64,000 nucleotides of DNA, from NCBI GenBank assembly GCA_902783835.1, contig CACZSN010000044.1:1-64000 (forward strand), given 5' to 3'. The DNA is from an uncultured bacterium. GTDB taxonomy: Bacteria; Cyanobacteriota; Vampirovibrionia; Gastranaerophilales; Gastranaerophilaceae. This document shows, in pieces, positions 1 through 8,237 of the stretch (position 1 is the first letter of the stretch; every line of letters begins with the position of its first letter). The position numbers were made by a program, and so were the translations under genes. The notes below the pieces were generated by a model, which saw only the letters and a program-made list of their open reading frames with translations, was not told the DNA's origin and did no database searches.

Positions 1-650
1 AAGAAAATCCCGTTTCTGCATTGATTGAAGAAGAAAAGAAAAAAGTTGCATCAGGAAGAATTGACAGAGTTAAATTCACGGATAAATTAGTTCATATGCA
101 AGAATCAGGCAAAATTGATCCGATGTCTTTTGAATTAATTATTAACTCAGCGATGGAACTTCCTCAAAATGATGAATTGGCAAGAAAACAATTTTCAAGA
201 ATTCAAAACCAAGACAACCATTCAATTTTCGATGAATTATTAAGAGAATCAACTCAAACAATCGAACACGTTCATCCTCACTCAAAAGGTGGTCCTAACA
301 ATACGGACAACTACCTTGCGGAATGCGGTGAATGTAACCATAAAAGAGGCAATATGTCTTACTTGAAGTGGATTAAAGTTCACCCTGAATACCCCGTAAA
401 TGCCCAAAAACATATCGAATGGTTCCAACAACAAATCGTTGACGGTAAAATTGACAACAGATATGACGATTACGGCACAAAAATTAAAGAAACTCTTTCT
501 AAAGAATCGAACGGCAGAATGGAATTAAAGGTTCTCGACAAACAAACAATCAGAGAACTCAGAGAAAGAGCCGAAGGCGGCGAAAAAATTAACGTTGCCA
601 AAGAAATTCAAAAACAAGAAGAAGCTGAAAAAGCAGCTGAAGAAGCTTAA
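1..650 (+). CDS. HNH-motif protein, carboxy-terminal part (cut by the window edge)
   Basis: The reading frame is open to base 1, so the true start lies outside the window and the TTG at 21 is unlikely to be a start. About 215 residues are visible. The centre carries a treble-clef/HNH-like signature: EHVHPHSKGG, then NNTDNY, then CGECNHKRGN. In HNH nucleases such His, Asn and Cys residues bind a metal and cut DNA. The tail is a charged, coiled-coil-like Lys/Glu/Ala segment ending in EEAEKAAEEA. A terminator follows 29 bases after the stop. The missing amino-terminal part could decide whether this is a nuclease or a structural zinc domain in a larger protein. Nuclease activity is inference from the motif alone. 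Confidence 0.75.
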   Translation, partial: ENPVSALIEEEKKKVASGRIDRVKFTDKLVHMQESGKIDPMSFELIINSAMELPQNDELARKQFSRIQNQDNHSIFDELLRESTQTIEHVHPHSKGGPNNTDNYLAECGECNHKRGNMSYLKWIKVHPEYPVNAQKHIEWFQQQIVDGKIDNRYDDYGTKIKETLSKESNGRMELKVLDKQTIRELRERAEGGEKINVAKEIQKQEEAEKAAEEA

Positions 651-678
651 TTAAACAGAAATTACTTACACATTATTG

Positions 679-707
679 AGCCCCTGACCACACGGGGGCT
701 TTTATTT
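679..707 (+). terminator. Rho-independent terminator of the HNH gene
   Basis: Stem AGCCCC (679-684) pairs with GGGGCT (695-700), followed directly by a T-rich run to 707. It lies just past the stop at 650. Confidence 0.85.
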
Positions 708-710
708 TGC

Positions 711-740
711 AAAAAAAGAGAAAACACACGGTGTTTCCTC
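711..740 (-). terminator. Terminator of the cyclophilin gene (possibly bidirectional)
   Basis: GAGAAAACAC (718-727) pairs with GTGTTTCCTC (731-740) with one mismatch. On the minus strand a seven-T run (711-717) follows. TTTT at 741-744 means it may also back up the plus-strand terminator. Confidence 0.7.
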
Positions 741-767
741 TTTTAAATAAAAATCAGAATATAAAAA

Positions 768-1241
768 CTATTCTTCGTCTGATGCCATAATCATTTTTAC
801 GATAATATCAGGATCTTCAACTTCGCCGCTATACGGAGCACCTTTTTTAATATTATCAACGTGTTCCATACCGTCAATTACCTGACCCCAAACCGTATAT
901 TGACCGTCAAGCCAATTACAATCTTTAAAACAAATAAAGAACTGACTATCAGCACTGTCCGGATGTTGAGCTCTTGCCATTGAAACAGTACCGCGTTTGT
1001 GAGGCAACTCGTTAAATTCCGCATCCAAATTTTGACCGCTGCCACCCATACCTGTTCCTGTCGGGTCGCCAGTTTGTGCCATAAATCCGTCAATTACCCT
1101 GTGGAAAACTATTCCGTCATAAAAACCTTCCTTAACAAGTTCCTTAATCCTTGCAACATGGTTTGGTGCCTTTTCGGGATACATCTCAATCGTTACTCTG
1201 CCGTCTTTTAAATCAAGATACAAAATATTTTCTTTATCCAT
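768..1241 (-). CDS. ppiB: Cyclophilin-type peptidyl-prolyl cis-trans isomerase
   Basis: This enzyme catalyses cis-trans isomerisation of Xaa-Pro bonds and assists protein folding. The 157 residues cover one cyclophilin domain, with FHRVIDGFMAQTGDP at 46-60 (catalytic Arg48), QFFI at 100-103 and WLDG at 110-113. There is no signal peptide, so it is cytoplasmic, and the length is normal for a bacterial PpiB. I place the start at 1241 rather than the in-frame ATG at 1256, because AAGGAG (1248-1253) sits six bases before it and the upstream ATG would overlap that site. The gene is monocistronic with its own terminator. Confidence 0.95.
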   Translation of the reverse strand: MDKENILYLDLKDGRVTIEMYPEKAPNHVARIKELVKEGFYDGIVFHRVIDGFMAQTGDPTGTGMGGSGQNLDAEFNELPHKRGTVSMARAQHPDSADSQFFICFKDCNWLDGQYTVWGQVIDGMEHVDNIKKGAPYSGEVEDPDIIVKMIMASDEE

Positions 1242-1373
1242 CTTAAACTCCTTCATATCTGCTTTCTAAATTATATCACGACTATATTTCCTTGCAGACT
1301 TTCTTTAAAACATTTTATATTAAGTTTTGTAACGTATAATATATACAAAAAGTCAATTTTTTCCGAGAACGAG

Positions 1374-1393
1374 ACTTTATATAAGAGTAGAGA
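1374..1393 (+). promoter_or_regulatory. Shared 20-base promoter/leader motif, copy 1
   Basis: ACTTTATATAAGAGTAGAGA occurs here and again, exactly, at 56050-56069 on the minus strand. In both places it lies upstream of a short reading frame. TATATAAG could act as a -10 element, with the purine-rich part forming the start of the transcript. The role is inferred from position and identity. Confidence 0.45.
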
Positions 1394-1410
1394 GAATAAG
1401 GAAATAAACA

Positions 1411-1488
1411 ATGATTACAGCACTTTTAAATTTCGTTAACAGAAAACAATCAAAGAAATTTTCACCTCTTTATCTTATCAATATGTAA
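1411..1488 (+). CDS. Possible 25-residue small protein
   Basis: ATG at 1411 is preceded by AAGGA about eight bases upstream and by the shared leader motif at 1374-1393. The 25 codons encode a short peptide starting MITALLNFVNRKQ, with a hydrophobic first third and a basic middle. The stop at 1486-1488 directly abuts the stop of the convergent thioesterase gene, and no terminator separates them, so the transcript would run antisense into that gene. No family is recognised. It could be a real small protein or only the 5' part of an antisense RNA. Confidence 0.3.
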   Translation: MITALLNFVNRKQSKKFSPLYLINM

Positions 1489-1896
1489 TTAATTGATAGC
1501 ATTGAGGAAGGCATCATAAATATCAGTCGGGAATTTGGTCAACTTCATATCGGACCCGCCGACGGCACAGCAAACGAACTCCGCAGTTATATGTATAACT
1601 CCGGATTTTTTGTTTTTAATCGTTTGTGAAAATGTTACCGTTCTTGATTTCAACTCCGTAATTTCGGTTTCGATTTCAATTTCTTCAAAAAGTACGGCAG
1701 GTGACTTAAATCTTACGTGCATGTCAATTACGGGAAATGTAATTCCGTTCGTATCGATTTTATCGAGGTTTATGCCGATATCTTTACAAATATTATATCT
1801 TCCGCGTTCAAAAAATCTCAAATATCCGCCGTGCCAAACAACGCTGTATGCGTCCGTATCACCGTACATTACGGTTGTTTCAAATATATTTTTCAT
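1489..1896 (-). CDS. YbgC/4-hydroxybenzoyl-CoA-type acyl-CoA thioesterase
   Basis: This is a hot-dog-fold thioesterase that hydrolyses acyl-CoA (or acyl-ACP) thioesters. The 135 residues match the family length. The amino-terminal signature YGDTDAYSVVWHGGY (about 11-25) includes the catalytic Asp (D13/D15) of the YGDTDxxGVVYHxxY consensus, with small changes (AYSVVW for AGVVY). RBS AAGG precedes the ATG. The gene follows the TPR gene at 1930-3531 on the same strand with a 33-base gap, so they may be co-transcribed. The substrate cannot be read from sequence. Confidence 0.85.
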   Translation of the reverse strand: MKNIFETTVMYGDTDAYSVVWHGGYLRFFERGRYNICKDIGINLDKIDTNGITFPVIDMHVRFKSPAVLFEEIEIETEITELKSRTVTFSQTIKNKKSGVIHITAEFVCCAVGGSDMKLTKFPTDIYDAFLNAIN

Positions 1897-1929
1897 TTCT
1901 TACCTTACACTTACCAAACTTATTCTCAA

Positions 1930-3531
1930 CTATGAGAATAAATCTTGAATTTTATCTTTAATTTCTTGAGGATCTAACTCGTTTGTGATGTTATTAATAT
2001 CCATCGCAACTTGATATAACTTCGCAGCTTCAACCTTATCGCCCGTAATTGCTATTGAGCGGGCAAGGTTATAATGAGCCAAAGCATAATTCGGATTGTA
2101 CTTAATTGCTTGTTCAAAAAGCTCAATCGCCTTTTGTACTCTGCCTAAGTCGTCAAGATAAATTACACCCAAATTGTTATATGCAATATCATATTCTTCA
2201 TCATACTTAATTGCGGTTTCATATGTTTTTATCGCTTCATCAAGCTGACCTTTACCCCAATACAAATAGCCAAGATTACAATAAATTTTTGCATTATGAG
2301 GTTCAAGTTCTATGGCTTGACGATAAACCGAAAGTGCATTATTATATTCACCTTTTTCATAAAAAGCACTGCCTAAATTGATATAAATATCAATATCTTT
2401 AGGTGTCAAAATAAATGCTGTTTGATATGCACCGATTGCAGCATCAAGGTTTTTGACATTTTCCTGAAATACATATCCCAAAGTTTGAGCAACAATACTT
2501 GTCCAAGTTATTTTCGGATTAATTGTAATTGCATTTTGGTATTGAGAAATTGCCCCTTGAATATCCCCCTTAAGGTACATAATGTTCGCAAGATTGCTGT
2601 GATATTCAGCCAAATAAGGCTGTATCGTTATCAATTTTTTGTAAATTTCCGCAGCACTGTCATAATCGCCAAGTTCCTCATATACTCGGCAAAGTGAACG
2701 ATATGCAAAAATATTTAAGCTATCAAGCCAAATTGCAAGTTTATACTCACAAATCGCCTCTTCAAATCTGCCAAGCATACTGTAAATATCACCGATAATA
2801 CAATACAAATGGACAAATCCAGGTGCTTTTTCCACCGCAGCCTGATAAACCTCAAGTGCTTTTTCCGGACCGTGCATTTGAGATTGAATATATCCTTTTA
2901 AAAGTACCGGTAAAAACTTAAAATATGACAATTTACGGGCCGTTTGCTTTTGTGCTTTTTTATCAAAGGGTAAAGTTAACGTAGACAAAAACATTTCCCA
3001 ATAACTTTTTGCCGTAACCTTAAAATCACGAAAAGCCGATACTCTGAGCAAACAAGCAATCAAATAATGAGCTCTCGAAGATTTCCACGGAGCAACCTTA
3101 ACCGCTTCTCTTGCAAACTCAGTCGCTTCATGAAAATAACCTTTTCTCATAAAGCATTCAGCCTTCATATATCGGGCATCGCCTGATTTTTCATCATTTT
3201 GAATAGAAAGTTCAAAATAATTAATCGCTTTATCGAGGTCATTTTTATAGAAAAATGCCATACCCAATTTATAAAAGATTTCCGCAGAATCAATATAAGA
3301 CTCAAGAGCTCTCTGATATTCGGAAATAGCTTCATCAGCATATTGTTTCGATTGATAAATATCCAAATGTTTTTCAAGATACAAATCCCCCAATTTTACG
3401 TGCAAATCAGGGTTTGTTCCGCAAGTTGCAAGTGCATACTGACAAGTTTCAATAGCCTTTTGCAAATTGCCTTGCCGTTGAAACTTGTTAATCTTTTTCT
3501 CTAATTTTTTTTGCTCTTGCGTTCTTGTCAT
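1930..3531 (-). CDS. Large TPR-repeat protein (paralogue of the gene at 10336-11958)
   Basis: The 533 residues consist almost wholly of tetratricopeptide repeats of 34-36 residues with the usual W/L/Y, G, Y and A-P spacing (for example NLGYLYWGKGQLDEAIKTYE). A short basic amino terminus (about 1-20) and a central non-repeat stretch (about 165-215) interrupt the repeats. There is no signal peptide or membrane segment, so it is probably a cytoplasmic scaffold. The carboxy-terminal half, with YNNLGVIYLDD, YALAHYNLARS and a final acidic helix ending LFS, aligns in order with the plus-strand TPR gene at 10336-11958, so the two are paralogues. No RBS is evident. The partner proteins are unknown. 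Confidence 0.85.
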   Translation of the reverse strand: MTRTQEQKKLEKKINKFQRQGNLQKAIETCQYALATCGTNPDLHVKLGDLYLEKHLDIYQSKQYADEAISEYQRALESYIDSAEIFYKLGMAFFYKNDLDKAINYFELSIQNDEKSGDARYMKAECFMRKGYFHEATEFAREAVKVAPWKSSRAHYLIACLLRVSAFRDFKVTAKSYWEMFLSTLTLPFDKKAQKQTARKLSYFKFLPVLLKGYIQSQMHGPEKALEVYQAAVEKAPGFVHLYCIIGDIYSMLGRFEEAICEYKLAIWLDSLNIFAYRSLCRVYEELGDYDSAAEIYKKLITIQPYLAEYHSNLANIMYLKGDIQGAISQYQNAITINPKITWTSIVAQTLGYVFQENVKNLDAAIGAYQTAFILTPKDIDIYINLGSAFYEKGEYNNALSVYRQAIELEPHNAKIYCNLGYLYWGKGQLDEAIKTYETAIKYDEEYDIAYNNLGVIYLDDLGRVQKAIELFEQAIKYNPNYALAHYNLARSIAITGDKVEAAKLYQVAMDINNITNELDPQEIKDKIQDLFS

Positions 3532-3579
3532 AATTCTATTTATAAATCGTAATTCTATTATGGTCTATTTTCAAAAAAT

Positions 3580-4824
3580 TTACAATATTTGATTTTTTAC
3601 GGGAGTTATAAATTTTTCAGGAGCCAATACTGCCAATACTTTTGGTGCAGAGAAGCACTTTTGAGCACATTTCAAAATGTCTTCGGATGTTACATTTTTG
3701 ATAGAATTTATGAATTTTTCTTCATAATCGCAACCAAGACCTTGAGCTTCATACATGCCCGTTACCGAAGAAATCAAAGCGTTTGTTTCAAAATAAAAAC
3801 CTCTTTTTCCGATAACATTATTCTTTGCATTATTAAGTTCTTCTTCTCCGACGGGAATAGTCTTGATTTTTTCAATTTCAACTTTAAATCCGTCAATAGC
3901 GGTCTTAATATTTTTGGGTTCGGTACCTATGTAAATAGAGAAAGTTCCGCATTTTGCTTTAGGCTCAAACACTGTTCTTACTGTATAAGCAAGACCTTGT
4001 TTTTCTCTGAGTTCAAGAAATAATCGAGATGACAAACCGCTTGAACCCAAAATTGAATTCATAACACAAAGAGTTGCATATTCTTTATCTGAATATGTCG
4101 GACAAAGCCATCCTTCAAGGATTTGAGCTTGTTTTGCATCGTCTTTTTCAACAATCGCAAGTTTGTCTTTTTCAAGAGTAACATTCGGAATTTTTGATGA
4201 AAAATCGTTGTTTTGAGTCATTTTGCCAAAATGTTTTTCCAAAACATTCATCAATTTTTCTCTGTCAAAATCACCGGCAACAGATATTATTTTCTTAGAA
4301 GTTGCTAAAATATCGTCATAATCCGCTTTTACATCTTCTTTTTTAATACTGTCAATTTCTTCCAAAATTTTTGTATAAGTATTGCCGTACGGATGATTTT
4401 CGAACAATGTTTTGTAATACGTATCATTTGCTTTTGTCTTCGGAGAATCAAGCTCAGCACCGATTTCGCCCTTCAATTTTATAACTTCTTTGTCGAAATC
4501 TTTCAACGTTGAATGAAGCATAATATCTTCCATAAGCTCAAGCATATAATCAAAATCTTCATTTAAGCAAAGACCCTTAAAACGAAGATAGTCGGCTTTC
4601 ATTTCGCTATATAATTCTATTGCATTTTCTTCCGTTTCGATTGCAATATCTTCGGCGGAACGCTTTTCTGTACCTTGAAGAAACAATCTGTTCAAAATAA
4701 CATTTTCACCGGCTTTTTTTTCGGAATTTTGCAAACAAAGATAAAACGTAACAGCAACTCTCGGAGTATTTTTGTTTTCGTTTAAAATTACCGTAATACC
4801 GTTATTTAATTGAGTTTTTTCCAT
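3580..4824 (-). CDS. M16-family peptidase homologue lacking the zinc motif
   Basis: The 414 residues have the M16 (insulinase/processing peptidase) two-domain fold. The catalytic HxxEH is absent: the aligned region around residues 44-52 reads NRLFLQGT. The carboxy-terminal R/Y-type motif typical of the non-catalytic half is present (SSRLFLELREKQGLAYTV, mid-protein). In two-subunit M16B enzymes a zinc-binding subunit pairs with such a subunit, and the neighbour upstream is the intact one. The ATG begins directly after the partner's stop at 4825, so translation is probably coupled. I infer a heterodimeric peptidase of unknown substrate. There is no signal peptide. Confidence 0.88.
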   Translation of the reverse strand: MEKTQLNNGITVILNENKNTPRVAVTFYLCLQNSEKKAGENVILNRLFLQGTEKRSAEDIAIETEENAIELYSEMKADYLRFKGLCLNEDFDYMLELMEDIMLHSTLKDFDKEVIKLKGEIGAELDSPKTKANDTYYKTLFENHPYGNTYTKILEEIDSIKKEDVKADYDDILATSKKIISVAGDFDREKLMNVLEKHFGKMTQNNDFSSKIPNVTLEKDKLAIVEKDDAKQAQILEGWLCPTYSDKEYATLCVMNSILGSSGLSSRLFLELREKQGLAYTVRTVFEPKAKCGTFSIYIGTEPKNIKTAIDGFKVEIEKIKTIPVGEEELNNAKNNVIGKRGFYFETNALISSVTGMYEAQGLGCDYEEKFINSIKNVTSEDILKCAQKCFSAPKVLAVLAPEKFITPVKNQIL

Positions 4825-6195
4825 TTATTTTTCCTCCGGCAAAAGAACCGCAAACGTTGCATGTTTTAAGTTCAAATATTTTTCCGCAAATGCTTGAACA
4901 TCATCAATCGTAATAGCCTCAAGCGTTGTTATGTATGAATTAATCGATTCTGTTCCTTCACAAACAGTCAAGTAATAACCGATTGTTTCCGCAATATCAG
5001 AAACAGTTTCACTTGATTCCGCAAAACGAGCCTTCAACTTTTTAACAGCTTTTTTGAGTTCTCCGCTTGTGATTTTTTCTATGTAAAGCTTTTCTATTTC
5101 TGATTTTACAGCTTCAACTGCTTCTTCTTTTTTATCGGGTTGGAAATTGGCCTGAACGAAGAAATTACCGCCATCCTTAAAACTGTAATAATCAGCGGCA
5201 ACGATATTAAATATCGGTTTTTCAACTTTTTCAATCAAGTTCTGATAAAGTCTTGAACTTGAGCCATCGCCCATAATAATTGCAACCATATCACCCAAAA
5301 TCGAGTTTTTGAGGTCATTTGCAGGAGGACAAAGGTATCCTACTGTTAAAAATCCTGTAGTAATATCCGATTTTTGCTCAACATATTTTGTTTCTTGTGT
5401 CGGCTCATCAATTTTGTTAACTCGTTGAGGATTATTCTTTCTGCCGTTAAAATCAAAAGCCTTAACAACGTGTTCAAGAACAGTATCAAAATCGAACTCA
5501 CCGGCTATTATTGTTGTCATCGTCGCGGGAGTATAATGGGATTTATAATAATCCAAAACGGTTTCTCTCGGCATTTCGGCAATCAATTTTGCAGTACCGA
5601 TTACATCAAATTTATACGGATGAGAAGTATACATATTATGGTTACAGAGATTGTAAACTCTTGTCCACGATTGGTCTTCTCTCATACGGATTTCTTCAGT
5701 AACAACGTGACGTTCACGTTTTGTTTTGATTTGAGGATTATCAATATCAAACGTATCACCGATTTCTTCAGGCGGAACGACAGGATTTAACATCATATCG
5801 GCATGCAAATCGATTGCGAGGTTAAAATACTCGTCATTAGGACCTTTCGGAAGTGTCACATAATAGAAAGTGTAATCTTTCCAAGTTGCGGCATTTACAA
5901 TAGCACCTTTTGATTCAAGAATTTTATCAAATTCACCGGCTTTATGGTGAGTAGTTCCTTTAAACATCAAGTGTTCCAAAAAGTGCGAAACACCGTTATT
6001 GCTTGCATCTTCATTAATAGAGCCTGTTTTCACCCAAGTACTTACATTTACCAAAGTACCTTTTTTGTAAGCAAGCACAATTCTATGACCGTTTTCACGT
6101 TCGTATATCATTACGGGCTTTTGCAAAAACGGATATATCATTTCTTTTTTTACGATTTTTTCTTCCAAAATAAAGTCCTCATTTTCTTTTAACAT
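4825..6195 (-). CDS. M16-family zinc peptidase, catalytic subunit
   Basis: This is a zinc metallopeptidase of 456 residues. HFLEH at 71-75 is the inverted zinc motif, and VVTEEIR at about 164-170 supplies the distal Glu ligand. The distance between them is longer than usual because of an insertion around residues 141-160 (EEIGDTFDIDNPQ region). The carboxy half retains the R-Y substrate-binding region (SSSRLYQNLIEK). It precedes the inactive paralogue with no gap, the standard arrangement of M16B pairs. An amino-terminal extension of about 20 residues is charged and is not a signal peptide, so the enzyme is likely cytoplasmic. No clear RBS is seen. Confidence 0.92.
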   Translation of the reverse strand: MLKENEDFILEEKIVKKEMIYPFLQKPVMIYERENGHRIVLAYKKGTLVNVSTWVKTGSINEDASNNGVSHFLEHLMFKGTTHHKAGEFDKILESKGAIVNAATWKDYTFYYVTLPKGPNDEYFNLAIDLHADMMLNPVVPPEEIGDTFDIDNPQIKTKRERHVVTEEIRMREDQSWTRVYNLCNHNMYTSHPYKFDVIGTAKLIAEMPRETVLDYYKSHYTPATMTTIIAGEFDFDTVLEHVVKAFDFNGRKNNPQRVNKIDEPTQETKYVEQKSDITTGFLTVGYLCPPANDLKNSILGDMVAIIMGDGSSSRLYQNLIEKVEKPIFNIVAADYYSFKDGGNFFVQANFQPDKKEEAVEAVKSEIEKLYIEKITSGELKKAVKKLKARFAESSETVSDIAETIGYYLTVCEGTESINSYITTLEAITIDDVQAFAEKYLNLKHATFAVLLPEEK

Positions 6196-6231
6196 AATTG
6201 TACCATTAAAACGTCAAAAGGTGAAATCGGT

Positions 6232-8199
6232 TTAGTTTTCGTAAATTTTTGAATAATTATATCTGCTTCTGTAAACCTTTTTTATGTAATATTGTGATTC
6301 GGGATACGGAATACTTTCTACAAATTCATCAGAATCAAGAGTCTTAAATTTTTCTCTCCAAGAATTTACCGCATTGGGACCGCCGTTATAACCGCCGGTT
6401 GCATACATCGGAACATTATTCACAACATCTAAAACATAAGAGAAATAAGCCGTTCCGATTGCAATATTGTAAGTAGGATTTTGAAGTTTAAAATCATCGG
6501 GAGCTTCAAAACCTTTCTTTTCCGCAATAAATGAAGCTGTCGGCAACATAACCTGCATTAAGCCGAGAGCATTTGACGAACTTCTTGCTTTAGCATCAAA
6601 ATGACTTTCTTCCCGCATTAACGCAAGGATGTGGAAAGCATCAAGATTTCTCATTTCACAATTTTTATTAATTTCATCCGCAAAATATATAGGAAATGCC
6701 AATTTCCAAACAGGACTTGAATAATCAAGCGGTTCTTTTTTCTCCTGTAAATATTTGTCGGCAAGGTACGTCGAGAGCGGAATATTGCCTTTTTTATATT
6801 CATTCCAAGATGTTACGGCATTATTTTTGAGCAAAACATCATCCCATACAGACCTGTCACCCAAGTCCACAAATACCTTAGCAATCGCGACATCCTCCGA
6901 TTTCAATGTCTTATACGGAAAAGGTATTTCTTTGAATTCAGGAAGGGTTGCTTTTGTAAATGCCCAAGAACTTAAAGACTCAACCCTCGCCCTTGAAGCA
7001 CGGAAAGCATAATAAGAATCTTCATATTTGTATTGAAGCATTTTGAAATATTTATCCGCTTCTTCAGCCCTTTTTAATTTTAAAAGATATTTCCCCGTCC
7101 AAAAAAGTATTTGCGGCTCAAGCGGAGCATCCGGAAATTTTTTAATATAAATTTCACCGACTTTCACAGCGGAATTGTACTGTTTTTTTGCGGCAAAATC
7201 AAAAAATACACCGACGAGACATTCGTCAAGAAATTCACTTTTTCCGTATTTTTTAACTATGTCTTTATAAATAGAAACTTTTTTATCTTGCGGCAAAAGT
7301 TGTGCAATTCTGTAAAGAAAATAATCGGGAATAGCCTTACCCAAAGAAGATTTTTGCAATTCATACAAACATTTTAAAACATCATTTTGCGTAGAAACAT
7401 AAAAATCTATAAATGTCTTTAAATCTTGCAAATTAATATTCGCAGCATATTTTGCAAATCCGTCCTTTATTGTTGCCTGATATTTTTCAAAATCATTTTT
7501 ATAATATTGAGCAATAGCCACGTATGTCCAACTCTTAGCTATCGGAACATCTTTCAGAACAACCAAAGCCTCATCATACTTTTGATTTGAAAGAAAAATC
7601 TTCGCAACCGTAATTGCTTCATCATCAGAAAGAGCCATATCCATTCCGTCATAGGCTATTGTTAATGAATATGTGCCGGAAGGAGAATTTTTCAAATAAG
7701 AAAAATAATATTTTTTTGCTACTTGTGAAAGGTTTTTAGCAAGCGAAATTTTGCCTAAAAAATAATCTGCGGCATAACGATAATCCTCGATTGGTGAATT
7801 TTTCTTTATATCAAGAAAATCTTTTATCGCCTTATCATAATTTTTTGTCATGTATCTTGATTTAGCAAGAGAATATTTTGCTTTTGCCGTGAAAGTATTG
7901 CTTTTTGACCCAAATAAAAATTTTTCATATTTACTTTCCGCAACAGCCCAATCATTTAATTTTTCAGCAGACAAAGCCTGTTTAAAAACAGCAACTTTAT
8001 GATATTTTGAAAAATATTTAATCTTTAAAAATTGAACGTATGCTTCTTGATAATTACCGTTTTCATACTGCTTTTCAGCAATTTCATATTGCTTTTTATT
8101 GTCAAAACCCCAGCTGTTAACAAAGTACAACCCAAATCCGATTGCACAAATTAAAAATAAAACAACAAAAGATATTATTAACTTAACTTTTATAGACAA
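6232..8199 (-). CDS. Membrane-anchored soluble lytic transglycosylase (SLT, Slt70-like)
   Basis: This murein lytic transglycosylase cleaves MurNAc-GlcNAc bonds in peptidoglycan. Residues 5-27 form a membrane anchor or uncleaved signal. Residues about 30-480 form an alpha-superhelical, TPR-like region. The SLT domain lies at about 510-645. The catalytic Glu is in ALMREESHF (E531), followed by SSNALGLMQVMLPTA and the GGYNGGPNAV motif. Architecture and length (655) resemble Slt70. The start is TTG at 8199, with AAGGGAA seven bases upstream and an in-frame membrane segment just after it. It follows the gene at 8238-9107 by about 38 bases and is probably co-transcribed with it. Confidence 0.93.
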   Translation of the reverse strand: MSIKVKLIISFVVLFLICAIGFGLYFVNSWGFDNKKQYEIAEKQYENGNYQEAYVQFLKIKYFSKYHKVAVFKQALSAEKLNDWAVAESKYEKFLFGSKSNTFTAKAKYSLAKSRYMTKNYDKAIKDFLDIKKNSPIEDYRYAADYFLGKISLAKNLSQVAKKYYFSYLKNSPSGTYSLTIAYDGMDMALSDDEAITVAKIFLSNQKYDEALVVLKDVPIAKSWTYVAIAQYYKNDFEKYQATIKDGFAKYAANINLQDLKTFIDFYVSTQNDVLKCLYELQKSSLGKAIPDYFLYRIAQLLPQDKKVSIYKDIVKKYGKSEFLDECLVGVFFDFAAKKQYNSAVKVGEIYIKKFPDAPLEPQILFWTGKYLLKLKRAEEADKYFKMLQYKYEDSYYAFRASRARVESLSSWAFTKATLPEFKEIPFPYKTLKSEDVAIAKVFVDLGDRSVWDDVLLKNNAVTSWNEYKKGNIPLSTYLADKYLQEKKEPLDYSSPVWKLAFPIYFADEINKNCEMRNLDAFHILALMREESHFDAKARSSSNALGLMQVMLPTASFIAEKKGFEAPDDFKLQNPTYNIAIGTAYFSYVLDVVNNVPMYATGGYNGGPNAVNSWREKFKTLDSDEFVESIPYPESQYYIKKVYRSRYNYSKIYEN

Positions 8200-8237
8200 A
8201 ACTTAATTCCCTTGACAGTATTATACTTTAGCGAAAA

